Below are positions 47,371 to 55,906 of a stretch of 64,000 bases of DNA, piece after piece. A model generated the notes under the pieces. It saw only the letters and a list, made by a program, of their open reading frames with translations, was not told the DNA's origin and made no database searches. Source of the DNA: an uncultured Bacteroidales bacterium (GTDB lineage: Bacteria > Bacteroidota > Bacteroidia > Bacteroidales > Paludibacteraceae); assembly GCA_937916355.1 (NCBI GenBank), contig CALFTM010000059.1, positions 1 through 64,000 of the forward strand, read 5' to 3'. Each line of letters starts with the position of its first letter. The first letter of the stretch is position 1. The position numbers were made by a program, and so were the translations under genes.

Positions 47371-49236
47371 ATGAAAAAAATTTTTACGACATTGGCTTTT
47401 AGCCTCTTATTCTTTTTTTCACAAGCAGCCCCTACGCCCATCCTCATAGAGGTGGACACGGAAAAAGACAACAAAGCAATCTCTCCCTACTTGTACGGAC
47501 GAAACGGCGCACCTAAAAACGCAACTGAAATCAACCTCATCAAGGAGTCGGGCATCCGCTTCGAAAGAATGGGGAACGGCAACAACTGTACGAAATACAA
47601 CTGGAAGAAGAACATCACCTGCCACCCCGACTGGTACAACAATGTCTACGGAACTGACAACTGGGAGAAGTCTGCTTTATCCATGCAGGAAAATCTTCCG
47701 GGAGTGCAAGGAATGTTCGCTTTCCAACTATTAGGGAAGGTCGCTAAAACGGACGAATACAATTTCAACGACTGGGAATACAACCAGTCTCAATGGTGGT
47801 CGGGTTGTTCTGAAAACATGTGCGGAGGGGGTACTTTCGATGAGAACGGAAATGTGGTTTCTCACGGCGACACCAGCCTCTATCTTCAAGATTGGCCTGC
47901 CGACTCTACGGTCGCCATCTACAAACATTGGGAGGAGAACCTCAAACTCGACATGAGCCAATTCCAATATTGGAACATGGATAATGAGATGGAGATATGG
48001 GGTCTGACCCATAAGGATGTCGCTCCTTCGGTCTACACGGACGAGTACTACGAAGAGATCATGCAGAAATACTTTGCGGTAGCCAAAGCCGCAAGGGCCA
48101 TCAATCCGGACATCAAACTTTGTGGTCCCAACGCTGCAAACGAATGGTTCTGGTTTACCGGGGCGGGAAATGTGCAACCGACCTACAACGGAAAAAAATA
48201 TTGCTGGCTGGAATACTTCATCATGCGTTGCGCTGAGGAGGAAAAAAGAACCGGCATCAGAATGATCGACGTGTTCGACCTCCACTTCTACCCAGAAGAC
48301 ACAAGCGAGAAGACCATGCTACAAACCCACCGTGTGTTTTTCGACAAGTCCTACTCATACCCTAAAGCCAACGGACTAAAAACCATCAATGGCGGCTGGG
48401 AAAATAACCTGAGAGAGGAGTATATCATGGAGCGTTGCAGGGAGTGGTTCGTCCAATATTTTGGCAGTGAGAACGGCATCACGTTTGGTATCGGAGAGTT
48501 CAACCTGAAAAGCTCAGCCTCCAACATGGTACACGCACTCTCCTACGCCTCCCTCATCGGCGAGGGTTCCCGCCAAGGCATGGAGTATATCACCCCGTGG
48601 ACATGGTACAACAGTATGTGGGAGGTGGTCCACCTCTACAGCCGTTTCGCCCAAGAGATCAACGTTGCCGCAGTCTCAGAAAACGAGGCTCTGCTCTCTG
48701 CCTACACCTCCATCAACCAAGGGAGGGACTCCATTACGGTGATACTCGTCAACCGGTCGCCCGACCAGTCGTTCTCTCCCTCCATCAGACTCTCCCACTC
48801 GATCATACAGAACGGGACATACCCTTGCTACCAATTAGCAGGACTTCCTGAGACGCAGACTTTCAAATCCAGAGAAGACAACGCCCTCAAAGAGTTTGAA
48901 GTGCAGGTGTCCAACAACGTAGTTGGAGGAGTTGAAATCCCTCCCTACTCCATCACTGCCATCACTTTGCATGGCGCGACCAACGATGTCTCGGAGATTG
49001 AGCAAAACTTCCTCACCCTCCACCCAAATCCAGTGGAAGAGGAGCTGCAAATCTCTCATGACTATGTCATACAGAGTGTGGAATTGATAAATGGAGAAGG
49101 AAAAACAGTGATGCAAAAGAGCCTCAACAGTCAGCAAGTCTCCATCAATGTGGAGCAATTGGCAAGTGGACTCTACATCGTCAGATGCACATTGGCAAAC
49201 GGAGCAAAGATCTCTCAGAGCATCATCAAAAAGTAA
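47371..49236 (+). CDS. T9SS-exported GH44 glycanase
   Basis: The 621-residue protein has a signal peptide to about residue 20 and a GH44-like catalytic domain at about 25-430. YWNMDNEMEIW places the acid/base Glu at 206, and FGIGEFNLK places the nucleophile at Glu376; DVFDLHFYPE is also typical of GH44. GH44 enzymes are endo-beta-1,4-glucanases and xyloglucanases. A beta-sandwich at about 430-540 is the usual companion domain. The last 70 residues are a T9SS type A sorting domain (LHPNPVEEELQIS ... LASGLYIVRC). The residue after the acid/base Glu is Met rather than the usual Pro. Confidence 0.88.
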   Translation: MKKIFTTLAFSLLFFFSQAAPTPILIEVDTEKDNKAISPYLYGRNGAPKNATEINLIKESGIRFERMGNGNNCTKYNWKKNITCHPDWYNNVYGTDNWEKSALSMQENLPGVQGMFAFQLLGKVAKTDEYNFNDWEYNQSQWWSGCSENMCGGGTFDENGNVVSHGDTSLYLQDWPADSTVAIYKHWEENLKLDMSQFQYWNMDNEMEIWGLTHKDVAPSVYTDEYYEEIMQKYFAVAKAARAINPDIKLCGPNAANEWFWFTGAGNVQPTYNGKKYCWLEYFIMRCAEEEKRTGIRMIDVFDLHFYPEDTSEKTMLQTHRVFFDKSYSYPKANGLKTINGGWENNLREEYIMERCREWFVQYFGSENGITFGIGEFNLKSSASNMVHALSYASLIGEGSRQGMEYITPWTWYNSMWEVVHLYSRFAQEINVAAVSENEALLSAYTSINQGRDSITVILVNRSPDQSFSPSIRLSHSIIQNGTYPCYQLAGLPETQTFKSREDNALKEFEVQVSNNVVGGVEIPPYSITAITLHGATNDVSEIEQNFLTLHPNPVEEELQISHDYVIQSVELINGEGKTVMQKSLNSQQVSINVEQLASGLYIVRCTLANGAKISQSIIKK

Positions 49237-49243
49237 CACTACA

Positions 49244-49294
49244 AACAGACCTCCTCACCTCTCGAACGGAGGACGGGGAGACCTGTTTTTTTTT
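49244..49294 (+). terminator. GH44 gene terminator
   Basis: AACAG/CTGTT, CTCC/GGAG and CCTC/GAGG pair in nested order, followed by nine T. It sits between GH44 and xpt. Confidence 0.8.
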
Positions 49295-49309
49295 AACCAC
49301 AACACGAGT

Positions 49310-49885
49310 ATGGAAATACTAAAAAAGAGAATCCTACAAGAGGGGAAATGCCATCCGGGAGGAGTGTTGAAAGTTGACAGTTTCATCAACCACCAGATGG
49401 ATCCCATGCTGATGCAACAGATAGCAGAAGAGTTCGCTTCAAGATTTTCCGACCTGCACATCACCAAGATCCTCACAATCGAGGCGAGCGGTATCGCCCC
49501 CGCCATCATGGTCGGTTTGCAGATGAAGTTGCCGGTGCTTTTCGCTAAAAAAAGAAGCCCCAACACGATGGAGAACATGCTCTCCACGAAAGTGTTCTCC
49601 TTCACCAAGCAAAGGGAGTACGACATTTGTCTGAGCAAAGACTTCCTCACGCCGGAAGACAAAATCCTCTTCATTGACGACTTCCTCGCGCAAGGGAACG
49701 CCGCCAAAGGGATGGTGGAATTGGTAGGACAGGCAGGGGCAGAAATCGTCGGCATGGGTTTCATCATCGAGAAGCACTTCCAGCACGGAAGAGTAGCACT
49801 TGAAAAACGGGGAATCCGGATAGAATCCCTCGCCATCATCGAAAGTTTAGAAAACTGCGCCATCAAATTTTGGGGCAAAGATTAA
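49310..49885 (+). CDS. xpt: Xanthine phosphoribosyltransferase
   Basis: The 191-residue purine salvage enzyme converts xanthine to XMP with PRPP. It shows MEILKKRILQEGKCHPGGVLKVDSF-type start (split here), the IEASGIAPA block, the LFAKK segment and the PRPP-binding ILFIDDFLAQGNAAKGM. The frame is open upstream into GH44 but the ATG at 49310 lies after the terminator. No purine riboswitch is recognisable in the short leader. Confidence 0.93.
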   Translation: MEILKKRILQEGKCHPGGVLKVDSFINHQMDPMLMQQIAEEFASRFSDLHITKILTIEASGIAPAIMVGLQMKLPVLFAKKRSPNTMENMLSTKVFSFTKQREYDICLSKDFLTPEDKILFIDDFLAQGNAAKGMVELVGQAGAEIVGMGFIIEKHFQHGRVALEKRGIRIESLAIIESLENCAIKFWGKD

Positions 49886-49902
49886 AGCGAACAAAAATTG
49901 GT

Positions 49903-49938
49903 AAAAAAAGAGGGACGCACTCCGCAAGGTGCGTCCCT
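49903..49938. terminator. Strong hairpin after xpt
   Basis: AGGGACGCAC and GTGCGTCCCT form a perfect 10-bp stem with an 8-nt loop. The T-run lies on the minus side, but the stem also follows the xpt stop by 25 bp, so it may work for both strands. Confidence 0.7.
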
Positions 49939-50210
49939 TCATATCATTCATACGACCGTTTACCTTCAACAGCACTTAACATTCCCTCTATCCTTTCCAC
50001 GATCTCCGAGAAATCAACCACTAAATAAAAAACATTTTAGAAAAAAACAATCAAACGTTCGCCTTGCTAATCCTCCGTAGGAAGAGACCACAAAGCGTAG
50101 CGATGGCAAATCATGACGAACTTTCAGGCGCAGCCCTCCCCCATTGATAGCCTTCTCAAAACTTTCCTCTGTTAAATTTAGTTAAATAATAAAAATATTC
50201 TAAAATAGTG
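49939..50210. other. Intergenic stretch without recognised gene
   Basis: These 270 bp at the edge of the accessory region contain no convincing gene or repeat. The composition turns more GC-rich around 50055-50155. Confidence 0.35.
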
Positions 50211-50241
50211 TTGCATAACATAAAAATATAGCATATCTTTG
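50211..50241 (+). promoter_or_regulatory. Promoter of a short terminated transcript
   Basis: TTG (50211-50213), a 20-bp spacer and TATCTTTG (50234-50241) match the Bacteroidota consensus. Confidence 0.65.
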
Positions 50242-50247
50242 CATCGT

Positions 50248-50315
50248 GTTTTTCATGGTATTAGATTTAAGGTTAGAGAGATTGGATGTCGCGATGACAT
50301 CCTTCTTTGTTTTTT
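50248..50315 (+). ncRNA. Putative ~65-nt small RNA or attenuated leader
   Basis: A good promoter is followed within 40 nt by GGATGTC-GCGAT-GACATCC, a perfect 7-bp hairpin with a T-rich tail (TTCTTTGTTTTTT). The transcript would contain ATG at 50255 opening a 30-codon frame (MVLDLRLERLDVAM...) that runs through the terminator stem to a stop at 50345. No plus-strand gene follows, since the next gene is convergent. I have the impression that the ATGGTATTAGATTTAAGGTTA motif with such a hairpin recurs in Bacteroidales, but I cannot verify this. Confidence 0.5.
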
Positions 50316-50394
50316 ATAGGTACGATAGATTACCTCTCAAGAAATAATCTGCTGATTCTAAGAAAGATAGTAATTTATAATAAGAAAAAAATTT

Positions 50395-51771
50395 TCAGTC
50401 CCAAAGAACTTGCATCTTTGAAATGGCATAAATTGGGCAGATAGCAACATTCCGGATTATCCCACTCTCCTTATCGCAATACTCTAACTTTCCAAAATTC
50501 TCTAAAGAACATCTAACTGCATCTGTTATTTTTTTCTCTTGCATAAACATCCACAAACTTTTCATGCCTCCTTGAGTGCCTGCCTTTACCTCTATCGGCA
50601 ATATGCGTTGCCTATGTCCAACTACATAATCCACTTCTGCCTGAGAGTTTTTTGCCTGTCTAACCCAATAAAACAAATCATGCCTGATATTTGGAGTCTG
50701 ATAGCGCAAGTATTCAAGACCGACAATCATTTCTGCCACAGCTCCTTTATTTACAAGCTCCGCCGCACCCATTGTCAGTATCTGAGATGTTATTTGCGTT
50801 ATGTCCCCCATCGCCATATTGAGCAATCGCAACATAAGACCGGAGTCCAGTAGCAAATATTTTCTGTACGAATCATCAGCCTCACCGCCAAGAGGCAGTC
50901 CGTTTGCACTTGTATGTGTCACGGGGGTAAGTATTCCCGCCAAAGTCAACATTCCAAGAGCCTTTTTCACCTCTTCTGTCTTATATCCGCTTCCAACCTG
51001 AGAGCAGACAAACTTTTTTGTAGCCTGCACCGCCGCACTTCGCAACGTTTGACGAAGGAGCGTAGAGTCAACTCTTTTCCTATATTTAGGAAAATCATCT
51101 TCATAACTGACTATTATATCGTCTTGCACCTCTTGACATTGCAAAAAATCATGCGTCTCAACCCATTTTGCAACAGCCTCCGGCATTCCTCCCACAAGCA
51201 TATACACACGTAACAGACTCACCAATTTATCATGCAATGGTTCAGAGAGCGGACAAGAGAGCGTAGCTTGGTTTCGCACATCAATAAGCTGATGCTCTCC
51301 GTTCGCTTTTAAAAACTCATCGAATGTCATCGGATACATAAACATCGAGTGGATACGTCCAACACCAAAAGTAGGCAGTTCATCTAATGCAAATTCCAGC
51401 AACGACCCTGCTGCTATCACGTGCAGTTCAGGCATATCCTCCTTAAAGAAACGTAAGGACATAATCGCTTCCGGACACTCCTGTATTTCGTCCAAAAACA
51501 ACAGAGTTGCTCCAGCCTTTATCGGTTTGCCACACATTGCTGCCATTTGTGGCAGTATTCGCGCAACGTCCAGATTATCTTTAAACAGCAACTTATATTC
51601 CGGTTGCTTTTCAAAGTTTATCTCCACGTAGTGTTCAAACGCATTGCCTAAGTGACGAACTGCTGTCGATTTCCCGACTTGACGCGCCCCTCTCAACAAC
51701 ACAGGCTTGTGATTATCGCGCGAAGCCCATTCAGATAAATATGCATCTATTATTCTTTCGTAATACATCAT
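50395..51771 (-). CDS. AAA ATPase with DUF4143 C-terminal domain (ATPase 1)
   Basis: The 458-residue protein has Walker A RGARQVGKST at 27-36, Walker B LLFLDEIQ, a sensor-like AAGSLLEF, and the MYPMTFDEFLKANG block typical of this ATPase family. The C-terminal DUF4143 part has YWVRQAKNSQAEVDYVV and IEVKAGTQGG, which resembles a nuclease-like E-V-K motif. Members are common accessory genes of unknown role in Bacteroidota. It shares the fold and motifs of ATPase 2 at 59206. Its promoter abuts a short array of 33-bp-spaced repeats. It lies downstream of res but with its own promoter. Confidence 0.8.
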   Translation of the reverse strand: MMYYERIIDAYLSEWASRDNHKPVLLRGARQVGKSTAVRHLGNAFEHYVEINFEKQPEYKLLFKDNLDVARILPQMAAMCGKPIKAGATLLFLDEIQECPEAIMSLRFFKEDMPELHVIAAGSLLEFALDELPTFGVGRIHSMFMYPMTFDEFLKANGEHQLIDVRNQATLSCPLSEPLHDKLVSLLRVYMLVGGMPEAVAKWVETHDFLQCQEVQDDIIVSYEDDFPKYRKRVDSTLLRQTLRSAAVQATKKFVCSQVGSGYKTEEVKKALGMLTLAGILTPVTHTSANGLPLGGEADDSYRKYLLLDSGLMLRLLNMAMGDITQITSQILTMGAAELVNKGAVAEMIVGLEYLRYQTPNIRHDLFYWVRQAKNSQAEVDYVVGHRQRILPIEVKAGTQGGMKSLWMFMQEKKITDAVRCSLENFGKLEYCDKESGIIRNVAICPIYAISKMQVLWD

Positions 51772-51791
51772 AACTTCCTATTATTCAACCA

Positions 51792-51799
51792 CAAATATA
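51792..51799 (-). promoter_or_regulatory. -7 box for ATPase 1
   Basis: TATATTTG on the minus strand, 21 bp upstream of the ATG. The flanking bases (CAAATATACA on the plus strand) are the same as at the promoter of ATPase 2. Confidence 0.65.
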
Positions 51800-51807
51800 C
51801 AATATAG

Positions 51808-51906
51808 ATTTTATCCAAACAAATAATTTGCCGATTTTTAGAAAAATCCAAAGAAATATTTTTGCTGTTTTCGGAAAAATCCAAAGAAATAAATTTTGAC
51901 ACTCCC
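51808..51906 (-). repeat. Three 33-bp-spaced repeats upstream of ATPase 1
   Basis: On the plus strand GAAAAATCCAAAGAAATA occurs at 51841 and 51874, and a diverged copy (ATCCAAACAAATA core) at 51808. The spacing is exactly 33 bp in both steps. A weaker similarity is seen one more step to the right. The units cover and extend upstream of the expected -33 region. Confidence 0.75.
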
Positions 51907-51974
51907 CGAAAAAACACAGTTCGCCGAGCCTATAAAGTTCCGACGAACTGTATATTTGTCAACAGAAGACAGCC

Positions 51975-54900
51975 CTACTGCACAGTCGCAATCTTGTTGA
52001 CCAAATCTTGATAGGTAGCCACTTTGTGGTACTTGACATTGGCAGTGGAAATCGTGTTAAATAACTTTTCCGCACAGTCAATCTTTGCCTTTTCAATGGC
52101 TGACAAATCCATAGAAGACATAGAGCCTTTGGTCTCTGCTATAAAAAAGATATGTTTCACATCGTTCTTCTTCATGGCGATAGCCCAATCGGGTGCATAA
52201 TTGCCTACCGGGGTCGGGATTTGGAAAGTGCGTGGCAACTTGGCATATACTACCACTTCGCTTGCTTCATCAAGGTCGTGGGCAAATTGGCGTTCTCCCT
52301 TGCTGTCGCTGAAGACATAGTCTGTAATGTGTTTCTTCGCTTCGTATGCTCTGTCAAAATCTGTCTTACTCTTTATCGTGAAGATGTCGCTATCATACTT
52401 TCCTTCTGTGATATTATAGTGAATATGTTCCACTATCATCGTTGATTTCTGCTCCTTGATAATGCGTATCACCTTGCGGATAAATTCTTCGGGATTATTT
52501 TTGAAGAGATAGAGTTTGCTCTCCTTAATCCCTTGCAGAATCTTCACAACTGTACGACGAGTGAGATTTGTCCCTTTTGCGATGTCGCCCACAAGGTCGT
52601 ATCTGACGGTTGAGGTACATACATCAGTCAGGGGTTTTGATTCTGAACGTGTGTTACCAAACTCTGTAACCTGAGTTTCATTTTGCGTTCCCTCCACCAT
52701 CACATAACGGAGTTGTGTAACTTCTAATTCTGCATTAATATGCAGTATGGCATTCTTTATCAACTCTTCGCTATCATAACTTACTTGATAGACATACTGA
52801 TGATTTATCTCGTTCCAAAGTGCCTGAAACTCAGCTTTGTTGAAGTTATCGTTCAGCTTATTGACCGAGGTTGCAACCTTTTCTTCAACAAACATATCGT
52901 TCAGTGCATTAGGGTCGAAGATTGAATTTATCAGTTTAAAGACACCTTCGGAAATATGTTGCAACTTTTGCGGCAATGGAGCAACTGTACCATTAGCCAC
53001 TGCCTCACGATATTCGGGGGTGATATTCTTCTGGTCGTCAATATAACCATTATCCTCCAAATAGATGATAATGCGACTTGCTTCGGTTTCGGTGATAGTA
53101 TGTGTCTCTTCTCCCATCTTGATTTGCTTGTCAGTGAAATAGGTAACGGTTGCTTTAACCGCACGCTCACGCAACACATCACGTGTCTCCCGCTGCAAGG
53201 CTGAGGTAAAGTCGGCATAGCTTTCATTGGCTATCACTGTCAGTTTGTTCACTTCATGCACATCCTCGCCCAATAGTTCGGCATCCATACGAGTTCCATG
53301 TTTATCCACACAGATACGCAATCCGCGTCCCACCTCCTGACGTTTGGAAGTGGTTGAGTTTGAGTGCCTCAGTGTACAAATTTGAAAAACATTCGGGTTA
53401 TCCCACCCTTCACGCAAAGCAGAGTGAGAGAATATGAAACGTGTAGGCTCTTCGAAACTTAACAAACGCTCCTTATTCTTCAATATAAGTTCGTATGCTG
53501 AGATATCATCAGAAAGACCGCTCTTCTTTTCTATCTTGCCATCTACCACTCTGTTTGTCTTCTTATCAATAGAGAAATATCCATTATGAACGTCTTTGGG
53601 ATAAAAACGTCGCAAATAGTCATTGTAAGGGTCTTCAAATATCGTAATTTCGTTATTTACCAATCTCGAATACTCCTCTTCAAATATCTTCTGGAAGATA
53701 CCCTTCACTTCGTTACCTTGCTCGTCATAACTCTTGTACTTCGCCACTTCATCTATAAAGAAAAGCGACAAACATTTGATACCGCGCTTGAAGAGTTGGC
53801 GTTCTTTCTCAAAGTGCGACATGATAGTTTCTCGAATTTGCACTCGCTGCATATTCAGTTCGTTGGAATCACCAATAACCTCTCTTCTGCGTATGGTTGT
53901 TCCATTTAAGAATGTTACATAACCATTCCTATCAATTTCTGAAACAGTGAACCCTTCGTAGGCTGCCAAGCCGGACTCCTCCTGCAAATTGTCGCCAACA
54001 CTGAAGTTTTTTGTCTTGCGGACAATATTGCCTGATGCGTTTTTGACTTCAATTTCTAAGCGTGCCATAGGCGGCTGATTGTGCGACAACACTATATCGT
54101 CCAGATATAAATAACTGCTCGTTCCTCTCAAGTTTTTCACCTCAAAGCCTTTCACATGAATACGCTTCACCAACTTCTGACGGTAGGCATCGAGTGCATC
54201 CAACGCATAGATAGTATTGTGCTTGGTCTTGTGTGTGGCAGAATAGTTTAGCACAAACAATGGATTGAATCGCTTGATACCTTTCTGGGTAGCATCGCCC
54301 TCCATCTTCTGCGGCTCGTCCATAATGACAATAGGACGATTGGCTGCAATTACATCTATAGGACGGCGACTGCCAAACTCATCACGCTTGGAGTAGATTA
54401 TCTTGCTCTCCTTGCTGCTTCCGCCCTCCTTCATAGAGGAGGCAAAGGCTTGCGTGTTGATAATCAACACATTCAGTCCGGAGTCCGACGAGTAACTGTC
54501 AAGTTGCTGCAAGTTTCCGCTGTTGTAAATGAATCGTCGCGCTTTCTTTCCGTAATGCTCCATAAAGTGTTCTTCGAGCATATCAAAACTTTTCGCAACC
54601 CCCTCTCGAATTGCAATACTTGGCACTACGATAATAAATTTGCTCCAACCATACTGCTTGTTCAGTTCGAACATGGTTTTGATATAAACGTAGGTTTTAC
54701 CTGTACCGGTTTCCATTTCAATGTCCAGATTTACATCACCCAAACCTTTGGAGAGCGAAGAAGAAGGCTCTATGTCGTTTCGGTTTTGTATCGAGTTGAT
54801 GTTTTTAAGCAACGTTTTCTCGTCCAGTTCCAGATTGTGGTTGCAGTAACCTGTGTCGCTGTCAAACATATTCTGATGCAAAACCTTGCCTTTGTCCATA

Positions 54901-55004
54901 CGATACTCCGCCGCCACCTTGTGCGACGGCTGTCCGTTGAAGACCGCCACCGTATTTTCTACTGCGTCGGTCTGATATTGCTGAATCTTAAATTTGAAAA
55001 TCAT
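51975..55004 (-). CDS. res: Type III restriction endonuclease subunit Res
   Basis: The 1,009-residue protein is the ATP-dependent restriction subunit. An SF2 helicase core has Walker A METGTGKTYVY near 97-107, DEPQ as motif II (IVIMDEPQKMEGD), the SATHK motif III region (NYSATHKTKHN), and QEVGRGLRI as motif VI. The C-terminal quarter ends in a PD-(D/E)xK-like endonuclease region with APDWAIAM and FFIAETKGS. It needs the Mod subunit for site recognition. I start at the ATG at 55004 (MIFKFKIQQYQ), which overlaps the zeta-like gene by 17 bp; an upstream ATG at 55043 is inside that gene. Confidence 0.92.
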   Translation of the reverse strand: MIFKFKIQQYQTDAVENTVAVFNGQPSHKVAAEYRMDKGKVLHQNMFDSDTGYCNHNLELDEKTLLKNINSIQNRNDIEPSSSLSKGLGDVNLDIEMETGTGKTYVYIKTMFELNKQYGWSKFIIVVPSIAIREGVAKSFDMLEEHFMEHYGKKARRFIYNSGNLQQLDSYSSDSGLNVLIINTQAFASSMKEGGSSKESKIIYSKRDEFGSRRPIDVIAANRPIVIMDEPQKMEGDATQKGIKRFNPLFVLNYSATHKTKHNTIYALDALDAYRQKLVKRIHVKGFEVKNLRGTSSYLYLDDIVLSHNQPPMARLEIEVKNASGNIVRKTKNFSVGDNLQEESGLAAYEGFTVSEIDRNGYVTFLNGTTIRRREVIGDSNELNMQRVQIRETIMSHFEKERQLFKRGIKCLSLFFIDEVAKYKSYDEQGNEVKGIFQKIFEEEYSRLVNNEITIFEDPYNDYLRRFYPKDVHNGYFSIDKKTNRVVDGKIEKKSGLSDDISAYELILKNKERLLSFEEPTRFIFSHSALREGWDNPNVFQICTLRHSNSTTSKRQEVGRGLRICVDKHGTRMDAELLGEDVHEVNKLTVIANESYADFTSALQRETRDVLRERAVKATVTYFTDKQIKMGEETHTITETEASRIIIYLEDNGYIDDQKNITPEYREAVANGTVAPLPQKLQHISEGVFKLINSIFDPNALNDMFVEEKVATSVNKLNDNFNKAEFQALWNEINHQYVYQVSYDSEELIKNAILHINAELEVTQLRYVMVEGTQNETQVTEFGNTRSESKPLTDVCTSTVRYDLVGDIAKGTNLTRRTVVKILQGIKESKLYLFKNNPEEFIRKVIRIIKEQKSTMIVEHIHYNITEGKYDSDIFTIKSKTDFDRAYEAKKHITDYVFSDSKGERQFAHDLDEASEVVVYAKLPRTFQIPTPVGNYAPDWAIAMKKNDVKHIFFIAETKGSMSSMDLSAIEKAKIDCAEKLFNTISTANVKYHKVATYQDLVNKIATVQ

Positions 55005-55608
55005 AAGCGTCGGGTAATATTGCCTGTGCCCATTCCGGCACATCTGTTACATACATTTTACCCATAACACCATTCACTAAACGAAATTGTAATTTTGCAT
55101 CTTCTCCGTCAACGGAATTATCATAAACATAAAGGCGGTCAACAATCGAAGAGATAACCTTGCAATTCTCAATGGACTTATAATATCTTGAAACGATTTT
55201 GGAGATTGGCACTTCATGTCCCCCATTCATCACTCGGTTGGCAATCCTTGCTGCATTAATTGTTGGATTTGCTGTTGAAATGAAAAATAGTCTGATAAAG
55301 AATCCTGCATTTTTAGCCTTGATGATAAATCTAATTTTGTCTTCGGCAGACATTACCGTTTCAAAGACAAAACTTCTCTTTTCAACTAAACATTTTTCTC
55401 TCCACTCTTCACAAAACACAGCTGCTTTTAGCACGGCATCTGCAGAATTCCAGTCTCCAAACTTATCATTTGCCACATTATCTGGATTGATATATGTTGT
55501 TCCTTCAGCCCATTCGTGATGCAAGAATTTTTGAGTAACAGAAGTTTTACCCGACCCATTGGGCCCGGCAATAACAATCAATTCAGGTTTACGAAGATTC
55601 TCAGACAT
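54988..55608 (-). CDS. Zeta-toxin-family P-loop kinase
   Basis: The 206-residue protein shows Walker A IAGPNGSGKTSVT at 13-25, then INPDNVA and FVFETVMS, which is the order in zeta toxins (UDP-N-acetylglucosamine kinases) and related ZTL proteins. RIANRVMNGGHEVP is the usual substrate-loop region. It overlaps the small upstream gene by 8 bp and res by 17 bp, so it is translated with both. It could be the toxin of a toxin-antitoxin pair that guards the restriction locus (inference), or a non-toxic kinase. Confidence 0.8.
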   Translation of the reverse strand: MSENLRKPELIVIAGPNGSGKTSVTQKFLHHEWAEGTTYINPDNVANDKFGDWNSADAVLKAAVFCEEWREKCLVEKRSFVFETVMSAEDKIRFIIKAKNAGFFIRLFFISTANPTINAARIANRVMNGGHEVPISKIVSRYYKSIENCKVISSIVDRLYVYDNSVDGEDAKLQFRLVNGVMGKMYVTDVPEWAQAILPDAYDFQI

Positions 55609-55810
55609 TAGCTGTTTGATTAATCATTTTTGCCCACATTTCCTTTTTTTTAGCGATATTCTTACGCATCTGCTCAAAAAGAGTTTTGCTTGCACGTTCA
55701 TAACTTTCACGTGCGTCTTGGGCAACCTCTTTCATGATTTGCTCCAACATTTCGTCTGTTGGTTCTTCGCCCGAACCGAATCTGTATGAATTTATGTCCT
55801 GCATCTGCAT
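55601..55810 (-). CDS. Small acidic partner of the zeta-like gene, putative antitoxin
   Basis: The 69-residue helical protein begins MQMQDINSYRFGSG and contains an acidic EEPTDEMLEQIMKEVAQDA helix followed by a basic C-terminal helix. It is the first gene of the 55810-51975 operon and overlaps the zeta-like gene by 8 bp. Size and position fit an antitoxin. The start could be 55810 or the ATG at 55804. Confidence 0.6.
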   Translation of the reverse strand: MQMQDINSYRFGSGEEPTDEMLEQIMKEVAQDARESYERASKTLFEQMRKNIAKKKEMWAKMINQTANV

Positions 55811-55852
55811 TCTCTCTTTTTTAATTTTTATAACTGCACTTTTACGTTGTAT

Positions 55853-55860
55853 GCAAATGT
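55853..55860 (-). promoter_or_regulatory. -7 box for the small gene/zeta/res operon
   Basis: TACATTTG on the minus strand, about 43 bp before the ATG at 55810. The restriction subunit therefore has a promoter separate from mod. Confidence 0.55.
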
Positions 55861-55906
55861 AACAAATTCCTTTTAATAGTAAATGACACTATGGCGTTTT
55901 TTTTTC

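Noticed and set aside
47731..48285. A 184-codon minus-strand frame inside GH44
   Set aside because: Antisense to the catalytic domain coding region; Val/Phe/Arg-rich composition typical of a shadow frame.
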